40,134 nucleotides of DNA, taken from assembly GCA_016793725.1 (NCBI GenBank), contig JAEUJP010000838.1:1-40134 (forward strand). The letters are read 5' to 3'. Shown here piece by piece: positions 34,933 through 40,134 of the stretch (position 1 is its first letter; each line of letters starts with the position of its first letter). The DNA is from Myxococcaceae bacterium (GTDB taxonomy: Bacteria > Myxococcota > Myxococcia > Myxococcales > Myxococcaceae). Under the pieces are notes generated by a model. It was given only the letters and a program-made list of their open reading frames with translations. It was not told the origin of the DNA and searched no databases. The position numbers were made by a program, and so were the translations under genes.

Positions 34933-35091
34933 GTGGCCAAGCGTGTACCCACGTATCAACCGTCGAAAGTGAAGCGCAACCGGGCGCATGGCTTTCGCAA
35001 GCGCAACGCGACGAAGGCCGGCCGGGCGGTGTTGAAGCGCCGCCGCAACAAGGGCCGCAAGCGCCTCGTCGTTCGCGCGTACTCGAAGTAG
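34933..35091 (+). CDS. rpmH: 50S ribosomal protein L34
   Basis: This is a 52-residue basic protein from GTG 34933, with AGGAG 9 bases upstream. The L34 pattern is intact: KRTYQPSK-type head (here [20 protein letters not shown]), then [23 protein letters not shown]. It binds 23S rRNA in the large subunit. It is the first gene of the rightward operon from the origin, with rnpA 10 bases behind, the conserved bacterial order. The frame is open far upstream through the origin DNA, but that extension is not coding. Confidence 0.97.
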   Translation: MAKRVPTYQPSKVKRNRAHGFRKRNATKAGRAVLKRRRNKGRKRLVVRAYSK

Positions 35092-35101
35092 CTCAGACGC
35101 G

Positions 35102-35467
35102 ATGGCGGCCGCGGCTCGCTTTCCCAAGAGCGTGCGGCTGCGCCGTCGCGCAGAGTTCTTGAAGCTGCAAGAGGGGAAGCAGAGCGTGCAGGTCTCGGCG
35201 GCGTGCCTGCTCGCGCTGGCGCTGCCGAATGGAAGAGAGACGGCGAGACTGGGGTTGACGGTCTCGAGCAAAGTGGGCAACGCGGTGACGCGCAATCGCA
35301 TCCGCAGGCACTTGCGCGAGTGGTTCCGCACCCACATAGAAGAGCTTCCGAAGGGACACGACGTGGTCATCATCGCGCGCAGCTCGGCAGCCGCAGCCTC
35401 GGGTGAAGAGCTCGGGTCGGCCTTTGCGCGCGCCGCGTCGCTCCTGAAGAAGAAGGTCGGCGCGTGA
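35102..35467 (+). CDS. rnpA: Ribonuclease P protein component
   Basis: This is a 121-residue basic protein from ATG 35102. It has the RnpA fold signature: [20 protein letters not shown] at the N-terminus, [28 protein letters not shown] (about 49-76, the RNR motif in the left-handed crossover), and [14 protein letters not shown]. It binds the RNase P RNA and helps process tRNA 5' ends. The RNA partner is not in this window. Its stop overlaps the yidD GTG start (GTGA), indicating coupling. Confidence 0.96.
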   Translation: MAAAARFPKSVRLRRRAEFLKLQEGKQSVQVSAACLLALALPNGRETARLGLTVSSKVGNAVTRNRIRRHLREWFRTHIEELPKGHDVVIIARSSAAAASGEELGSAFARAASLLKKKVGA

Positions 35468-35709
35468 GCGGGCCCGTCGCGAGGGGGCTGGTTCTGGTGC
35501 TCCTCGTGCCGATTCGTCTCTATCGCGCCCTGCTCTCGCCGCTGCTGCCGCGCATGTGCCGGTTTCACCCGTCGTGCAGCGTGTACGCGATGCAGGCGCT
35601 CGAGGCGCACGGCCCGTTGAAGGGGCTGTGGCTCGCGGCGCGGCGGCTCTCGAAGTGTCACCCTTTTCACCCGGGTGGCCTCGACCCGGTTCCCCCGTCT
35701 CGAAGCTGA
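35464..35709 (+). CDS. yidD: Membrane protein insertion efficiency factor YidD
   Basis: This is an 81-residue protein from GTG 35464, overlapping the rnpA stop by 4 bases. It has the family core [33 protein letters not shown] (about 15-47) and [18 protein letters not shown], with all three conserved Cys and an amphipathic N-terminal helix. It assists YidC-dependent membrane protein insertion at the inner membrane. Its position between rnpA and yidC is the conserved one. Confidence 0.95.
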   Translation: MSGPVARGLVLVLLVPIRLYRALLSPLLPRMCRFHPSCSVYAMQALEAHGPLKGLWLAARRLSKCHPFHPGGLDPVPPSRS

Positions 35710-35718
35710 AAGCTCACC

Positions 35719-37509
35719 GTGGAAAAGTTCGATCAACGACAGCGGCTGCTCCTCGTCATCGCCCTGTCGTTCGGGTTCATCACGTTGTTGCAGGTGGTGT
35801 TCGGCGAGAAGCCCGACCCGAACGCTGTGGCGACGGCCGGCGCTGATGCGGGTGTGGTGGTGGCTGCCGCGACCTCTGATGGCGGCGCCGAAGTGGCGGC
35901 GGCGCCGGCGGTGGTCGACGCCGACGGCGGCGTCGCGGCGGTGATGGCGGCCGGCGGCACTCCCGCCGAGGTGGCGAAGGTGCTGCCGATGCGTGAGCTC
36001 GACCGGGTGCGCCGGCAGATGAACCTGAGGTTCTCGACCGAGGGTGGCTCTTTGACGAGCGCGGTGCTGACGGGCCCGCGCGAGCGCGAGCAGCAGCAGG
36101 TGAGCATCGCCGAGGGGTTTCAGAAGCTGTTCGGCAAGAAGTTACCTCCGCCCGAGCAGATGAACATGGCGGTGCCGTCTGACGGCCAGCCGAACCCGCT
36201 CTCGGTGGGCATCGTGGGCGGGGTGCCGTTCGGGCCGAACACGCGCTACGAGGTCGTCGAAGAGACCGACCAGGCGATCGCGTTCAGGGCTTCGAACGCG
36301 GCGTGGCAGGTCGACAAGCGCTACACGTGGGAGCCCGACGGCTTCGCGCTGAACCTCGCGGTGACGGTGAAGAACCTGTCGAGCGCGGCGACGAGCGGCA
36401 CGCTGTCGGTGGTGCTGCCGCGGCGCATCGACCCGAAGAGTGAAGAGAAGTCGTCGCTGTTCGGCGGCATCGGCAACGAGGCGAAGGTGCACTGCCTGGT
36501 GGGTGATGACCTGGGCACGCACGCGCCGAGCGAAGACCCGATCGAAGACGCGAAGGGCGCGGTGAAGCTGGCGGCGATCGACCAGCAGTACTTCTTGGCG
36601 GCGGTGTACCCGAAGGGCGAGTCGATCGACGGGGCGTGCAGCGTGCTGACGTCGCCGACGGTGCGGGTGGCGTCGGTGTCGACGCCGATTGCGCTGCAGG
36701 CGGGTGAGTCGAAGACGATCGAGCTGGCGGCGTTCATGGGGCCGAAAGACTTCGAGCTCTTGAAGGCGACGGGTCACGGGCTCGAGAAGACGGTCGACTT
36801 CGGGTGGTGGGCGGTCATCTGCAAGGTGCTGCTGGCGGTGCTGCAGTTCTTCTTCCGCCTGGTGGGCAACTGGGGCCTCGCCATCATTCTGCTGACGGTG
36901 AGCGTGAAGGTGCTGCTCCTGCCGCTGACGCACAAGGCGATGGTGTCGGCGGAGGCGATGAAGAAGCTCCAGCCGAAGATGGAGGAGATCAAGAAGAAGT
37001 TCCCCGACGACCGTGAGCGGCAGAACGTCGAGGTGATGAAGTTGTACCAGGAGGCGAAGGTGAACCCGCTCGGAGGGTGCCTGCCGCTGTTGCTGCAGCT
37101 GCCCATCTGGGCGGCGCTCTTCACGACGCTGCGAACGTCGTACGACCTGTACGGTGAGCCGTTCTACGGCCCGGTGTGGACGGACCTGACCTACAAAGAC
37201 CCGACGTACCTGCTGCCGTTCGCGCTCGGCATCACCATGATCATCACCCAGCGCCTGCAGCCGCAGATGATGGACAAGCAGCAGGCGTTCATCTTCACGT
37301 GGATCATGCCGGTGTTCTTCACCGCGCTGATGATGAACTACCCCGCCGGTCTCTCGCTCTACATCTTCACCAACAACCTCCTGTCGATTCTTCAGCAGTT
37401 CCTTTTGAGAAAATATCTGGAAAAAAAGGGAATCGCGGCCCCGCGCTCGAAGGGCGGGGGCAGCCCACCGGGTCCCGGTGACAAGCGGCTGAAGGAGTCG
37501 GCTTCGTGA
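35719..37509 (+). CDS. yidC: Membrane protein insertase YidC
   Basis: This is a 596-residue protein from GTG 35719. It has an N-terminal membrane helix (about 10-28, LLLVIALSFGFITLLQVVF), an Ala/Gly/Asp-rich linker, a large periplasmic beta domain (about 90-345) and the conserved five-helix insertase region (about 355-565), with ILLTVSVKVLLLPLTHKAMVSAEAMKKLQPKMEEIKKKF, VNPLGGCLPLLLQLPIWAALF, and the last helices with MNYPAGLSLYIFTNNLLSILQQ. It inserts and folds inner-membrane proteins, alone or with SecYEG. Length is normal for Gram-negative YidC. Its stop overlaps the next gene's start by 4 bases (GTGA). Confidence 0.97.
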   Translation: MEKFDQRQRLLLVIALSFGFITLLQVVFGEKPDPNAVATAGADAGVVVAAATSDGGAEVAAAPAVVDADGGVAAVMAAGGTPAEVAKVLPMRELDRVRRQMNLRFSTEGGSLTSAVLTGPREREQQQVSIAEGFQKLFGKKLPPPEQMNMAVPSDGQPNPLSVGIVGGVPFGPNTRYEVVEETDQAIAFRASNAAWQVDKRYTWEPDGFALNLAVTVKNLSSAATSGTLSVVLPRRIDPKSEEKSSLFGGIGNEAKVHCLVGDDLGTHAPSEDPIEDAKGAVKLAAIDQQYFLAAVYPKGESIDGACSVLTSPTVRVASVSTPIALQAGESKTIELAAFMGPKDFELLKATGHGLEKTVDFGWWAVICKVLLAVLQFFFRLVGNWGLAIILLTVSVKVLLLPLTHKAMVSAEAMKKLQPKMEEIKKKFPDDRERQNVEVMKLYQEAKVNPLGGCLPLLLQLPIWAALFTTLRTSYDLYGEPFYGPVWTDLTYKDPTYLLPFALGITMIITQRLQPQMMDKQQAFIFTWIMPVFFTALMMNYPAGLSLYIFTNNLLSILQQFLLRKYLEKKGIAAPRSKGGGSPPGPGDKRLKESAS

Positions 37510-38195
37510 GTGCTCCTGCCGTCGCGGTCGTGCCGCCCACGCCGGTGGCGCCCGAGGTGAAGCGGGCGCAGGTCGAGCAGCTGCTCGGCGAAATCTTCCG
37601 GCTCGCCGAGTGGCCCGCGCGGCTCGAGCTGCGCGACGACCCCGACGGCGGCATCGCGGTGGCGGTGCACTTCGCCGGTGAGGTGCCGGGCGTGACGCCG
37701 GGCAAGAAGAGCTACGTCGTCGACTCGCTGCAGTTTCTGGTGAACAAGGCCGTGAACCGGCCGGGCGTCGAGAAGCGCTGGGTGACGCTGGGGGTCGGTG
37801 GTTTCCCCGAGCCGAAGGCCTCGGCGCCTCCGCCCGTGGCGACGGCACCCCAGGCGAGCGCCCCGAAGGCGCAGAAGCCGGCTCGGGCTGCGCCGCCCCC
37901 GCCCGCGCCGAAGGCCGAGGCGCCCGTGGCCGAGGTGGCGGTCTCGCCCGAGTGGGCCGCCCTCGGCGCTTCGCTCTCGGGCAAGGCCGTAAAGCATGGG
38001 CGGCACTATGCGGTGATGGGGTTGAGTCACGCCGAGCGTGCGCAGCTCGCGAAGGCCAGCGTGGCGCCGGGCGTGAAGGTGAAGGTCGAGGGTGAAGGGC
38101 ACTTCACTCGGGTGGCGTTCACGCCCGAGAAGGTGGTGCCGATGCCGCGAAAGATGCAGTTTCCCGACGACGACGACGGTGACGACGAGGGGTGA
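37506..38195 (+). CDS. jag: KH/R3H RNA-binding protein KhpB (Jag), divergent
   Basis: This is a 229-residue protein from GTG 37506. It has a KH domain (about 15-105) ending in SYVVDSLQFLVNKAVNRPGVEKRWVTLGVGG, the Jag/KhpB-type sequence, then an Ala/Pro linker (105-140), and a C-terminal R3H-like domain (about 150-210, WAALGASLSGKAVKHGRHYAVMGLSHAERAQLA...EGEGHFTRVAF). The R-x-x-x-H motif is not intact: after ER the expected His is replaced. The Jag-N domain found in Firmicutes homologues is absent. An acidic tail (DDDDGDDE) ends the protein. KhpB binds many RNAs and affects cell division in Gram-positives; the role here is inferred from position behind yidC and domain match. Confidence 0.88.
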   Translation: MSAPAVAVVPPTPVAPEVKRAQVEQLLGEIFRLAEWPARLELRDDPDGGIAVAVHFAGEVPGVTPGKKSYVVDSLQFLVNKAVNRPGVEKRWVTLGVGGFPEPKASAPPPVATAPQASAPKAQKPARAAPPPPAPKAEAPVAEVAVSPEWAALGASLSGKAVKHGRHYAVMGLSHAERAQLAKASVAPGVKVKVEGEGHFTRVAFTPEKVVPMPRKMQFPDDDDGDDEG

Positions 38196-38198
38196 GCC

Positions 38199-38429
38199 GT
38201 GGGCAAACCGAAGAGCCTCAAAGACAAGCTGTGGGGCGCGGCCGTGCTCAAAATGTCGTTCAGGCTGAAAGACTCGGAAGACTCGCCCGCGTATCGGGCC
38301 ATCTACCCTGGCGTGCTGCGAGACCTGGGCGTCGATGACGCCGAGGTCGAGAAGTACATCGCCGAGAACCGGGAGGCCGTCGAGAAGGCGGCCCGGGGCT
38401 CTTCGGGCGGGGAGCCGAGCGCCGAGTAG
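38199..38429 (+). CDS. Small conserved-looking cytoplasmic protein of unknown function
   Basis: This is a 76-residue protein from GTG 38199, 3 bases after the khpB stop, so it is the last gene of the origin operon. It has a basic N-terminus (GKPKSLKDKLWGAAVLKMSFRLKDSED), a helical core AYRAIYPGVLRDLGVDDAEVEKYIAENREAVEKAA and an acidic Ser/Gly tail. No signal peptide or membrane segment. I recognise no family. Downstream begins the parS-containing gap. Confidence 0.75.
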   Translation: MGKPKSLKDKLWGAAVLKMSFRLKDSEDSPAYRAIYPGVLRDLGVDDAEVEKYIAENREAVEKAARGSSGGEPSAE

Positions 38430-38434
38430 GCGGG

Positions 38435-38450
38435 TGTTCCACGTGGAACG
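38435..38450. other. parS: parS partition site 1
   Basis: TGTTCCACGTGGAACG contains the 14-bp perfect palindrome GTTCCACGTGGAAC. It matches the form of chromosomal parS bound by ParB (Bacillus TGTTTCACGTGAAACA; myxobacterial sites have C/G at the fourth position). It lies 6 bases after the operon's last stop. parA and parB are not in the window. Confidence 0.9.
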
Positions 38451-38464
38451 TTGGCCGTTCGTGC

Positions 38465-38750
38465 GTCGGGCTTGCCCGTGTGGCGAGGGTCTTAGGGTTT
38501 CGCGTCGCGCTCGTTCGTGACGGCCGGGGCCGGGGACGACTTGATGACGTCGGGCTTGGCTCGTGGCGATGGGGCTCTGGGTTCGCGCGCGCTCGCTCGG
38601 GACGGCCGGGGCCGACGACGTCTCGGGGCTGGGGTCGTTCGACACTCTCGCGGAGCCGGTCGCTGTGCTCGCCGGCTCGAGACCAGGCGTGCCCTCCACG
38701 GCCCCGGCCCCGGCCGTCACGAATGGCACGGCGCGAATCACGACTCCCGA
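38465..38750. repeat. Repeat array between the two parS sites
   Basis: The 376-base gap 38430-38805 has no supported gene. Between the parS sites an approximately 80-base unit starting CGTCGGGCTTG and ending near GACGGCCGGGGCCG occurs twice head-to-tail (38465-38548 and 38549-about 38625). A third, inverted copy of its second half lies at 38702-38750. The inverted pair 38514-38535 and 38702-38723 is a perfect 22-bp match with a 166-base loop. Short open frames here look like chance. Confidence 0.7.
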
Positions 38751-38766
38751 CGTTCCACGTGGAACA
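38751..38766. other. parS: parS partition site 2
   Basis: CGTTCCACGTGGAACA is the exact reverse complement of site 1, carrying the same 14-bp palindrome (38752-38765). The two sites lie 300 bases apart in inverted orientation by their outer bases, 40 bases before mnmE. Confidence 0.9.
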
Positions 38767-38805
38767 TCCATTGAGTCAGGTGGGGCTTTGCCGTAACGGT
38801 GAGGC

Positions 38806-40098
38806 GTGGCTCAGCACTCGACCATTGCTGCGATTGCGACGGGCCCGGCCGCGGGCGGCGTCGGTGTCATTCGCATCTCGGGCCCGGCTGCGCTCGAGGC
38901 CGCGCGGCGGGTCGTCCCTGCCCTGCCGCTCTTTCCCGAGCCACGCCACGCCTACTTCGTGAACATCGCCGGGCTCGATGACGGGCTCGCCCTCTGCTTT
39001 CCGGCACCCAACTCGTACACCGGCGAAGACGTCGTCGAGCTCATGCCGCACGGCAGCCCGAAGCTGCTTTCGATGGTGCTGCGGCGGCTGCTCGAGCACC
39101 CTGCCCTTCGCCTCGCCGAGCCGGGCGAGTTCACCCGTCGCGCGTTCGTGAACGGGCGCATCGATCTCGCCCGCGCCGAAGCCGTCGCCGACCTCGTGGT
39201 CGCCACCTCTGAGGCCGCCGTGCGCTCTGCCGCAGCCCAGCTCTCGGGCGAGCTCAGCCGCCGCATCGCCGCCGTGAAGGAGCGCCTCGTGCCCCTGCAC
39301 GCCGACCTCGAGGCCTCGCTCGACTTCCCCGACGAGGCCGAGGGCGCCGACGATGGCGCCGGCGCGCGACTCGACGCGGTGCTCTTCGAACTGCGCGCTC
39401 TCGCGGCTCAAGGAGCGCGAGGCGCCCTCGCCCGCCGCGGCGCCCACGTCGTGCTGTACGGGCCCGTCAACGCCGGCAAGTCGACCTTGTTCAACGCCCT
39501 GCTCGGCTCGAGCCGCGCCCTCGTCGACGCGGAGCCCGGCACCACCCGCGACGTGCTCGAGGCCACGGTCGAGCTCGGCGGCCTCGCCGTGACGTTCGTC
39601 GACACCGCGGGCCTGCGCGAAGGTGCGGGTCGCGTCGAGGCGCTCGGCATCGAGAAGACCCGCGCAGCGCTGAAGGGCGCAGACCTGGCGCTGCTCGTGG
39701 TGCCGCCCGGCGCGGCCGACGTCGACGCCTGGCGGCGCGAGGCGACCAGCGAGGTGGTGGTGGTGGCCGCGAAGGCCGACCTCGGCACGACCGCCGATGG
39801 GCACGCCGTGAGCGGCCTGACCGGCGCCGGCGTCGCCGAGCTGAAGGCGCTCGTCGCGGGCCGCCTCGGCGCCGAACGCAGCGAGGCGGTGGCGCTGGCG
39901 AGCGAGCGGCACCGCGAGGCGCTGGGCCGCGCGGTCGAAGCCCTGCAGCGCGCTCGGGCCGCCGTCGAGGTCGCCACGCTCGAGGTCGTGGCCGGCGAGA
40001 CCGCTGCCGCGCTCCACGCGCTCGACGACATCACGGGTGAGGACGCGAAGACCGAGTTGCTCGACGCGATCTTTCGCCGCTTCTGCATCGGAAAGTAG
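38806..40098 (+). CDS. mnmE: tRNA uridine-5-carboxymethylaminomethyl modification GTPase MnmE
   Basis: This is a 430-residue protein from GTG 38806. The N-terminal tetrahydrofolate-binding domain (1-115) starts STIAAIATGPAAGGVGVIRISGP. The helical domain encloses a G domain: G1 GPVNAGKS (219-226, canonical GxPNxGKS), TTRD (246-249), DTAGLRE (266-272). The G4 motif reads AKAD (322-325) instead of NKxD, so the base-specific Asn is missing. It ends in FCIGK with the catalytic-loop Cys. With MnmG it modifies wobble uridines of tRNAs; MnmG is not in the window. Length is slightly under the usual 450. Position near the origin after yidC/jag is conserved. Confidence 0.95.
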   Translation: MAQHSTIAAIATGPAAGGVGVIRISGPAALEAARRVVPALPLFPEPRHAYFVNIAGLDDGLALCFPAPNSYTGEDVVELMPHGSPKLLSMVLRRLLEHPALRLAEPGEFTRRAFVNGRIDLARAEAVADLVVATSEAAVRSAAAQLSGELSRRIAAVKERLVPLHADLEASLDFPDEAEGADDGAGARLDAVLFELRALAAQGARGALARRGAHVVLYGPVNAGKSTLFNALLGSSRALVDAEPGTTRDVLEATVELGGLAVTFVDTAGLREGAGRVEALGIEKTRAALKGADLALLVVPPGAADVDAWRREATSEVVVVAAKADLGTTADGHAVSGLTGAGVAELKALVAGRLGAERSEAVALASERHREALGRAVEALQRARAAVEVATLEVVAGETAAALHALDDITGEDAKTELLDAIFRRFCIGK

Positions 40099-40134
40099 CG
40101 GGCGCTGAGAATCGGTGCGTCGTCGCTCCAAGGG

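Noticed and set aside
38517..38796. Short forward frames between the parS sites
   Set aside because: They run through the repeat units and a parS palindrome, lack ribosome binding sites and have random composition.

Overview
The window is very GC-rich and carries the replication-origin end of a myxobacterial (Myxococcota) chromosome. The grounds are a TIGR02265/DUF2378 protein (a family described as restricted to Myxococcales), Ser/Thr kinases with an HRDVAxKN catalytic loop, many lipoproteins with Asp/Gly/Ala linkers and disintegrin-like Cys repeats, an FHA protein, and 16-bp parS sites of the TGTTCCACGTGGAAC type. Species cannot be named from sequence alone.

Layout. 1-3.5 kb: three Cys-rich or Ala/Gly-rich lipoproteins, the first running off the left edge. 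3.5-4.4 kb: a tetR-DUF4260 operon with a perfect palindromic operator over a promoter that appears to give a leaderless mRNA. 4.5-6.7 kb: a secreted beta-propeller lipoprotein. 6.9-11.6 kb: an RHH-FHA protein, a small unknown protein, then a tightly packed trio (pectinacetylesterase/Notum-like lipoprotein, TIGR02265 protein, SbsA/Big_5 Ig-like lipoprotein). 11.6-14.8 kb: a divergent pair (V4R-like protein and an 846-aa helical protein). 14.8-18.3 kb: DEAD-box helicase with DbpA domain, Uma2 nuclease-like protein, and a lipoprotein with a protein-glutaminase catalytic triad. 18.3-23.3 kb: sensor histidine kinase, two small membrane proteins, an NtrC-type regulator and a Lys-tailed lipoprotein. 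23.5-31.6 kb: Maf nucleotide pyrophosphatase, EamA transporter, and two paralogous transmembrane Ser/Thr kinases flanking a large beta-propeller lipoprotein.

31.8-40.1 kb is the origin region. dnaA, a membrane-anchored propeller protein and a peroxiredoxin are transcribed leftward; rpmH-rnpA-yidD-yidC-khpB/jag-small ORF, then mnmE, are transcribed rightward. The 359-bp dnaA-rpmH gap holds a run of same-orientation DnaA-box-like 9-mers. A second cluster sharing 10-11-mers with it lies 5 kb away, upstream of the second kinase. Two parS sites flank a repeat-filled 300-bp gap before mnmE. Replication initiation (DnaA/oriC), segregation (parS), and ribosome/membrane-protein biogenesis (L34, RNase P, YidC, YidD) are therefore packed together as in many bacteria, surrounded by myxobacterial surface and signalling genes.

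The most interesting signals are the Asp-to-His change in the DnaA box-recognition loop together with non-canonical boxes, the second oriC-like cluster, the parS-flanked repeat array, and the leaderless operator-overlapping DUF4260-tetR operon. No tRNA, rRNA, CRISPR array, transposase or integrase was recognised.
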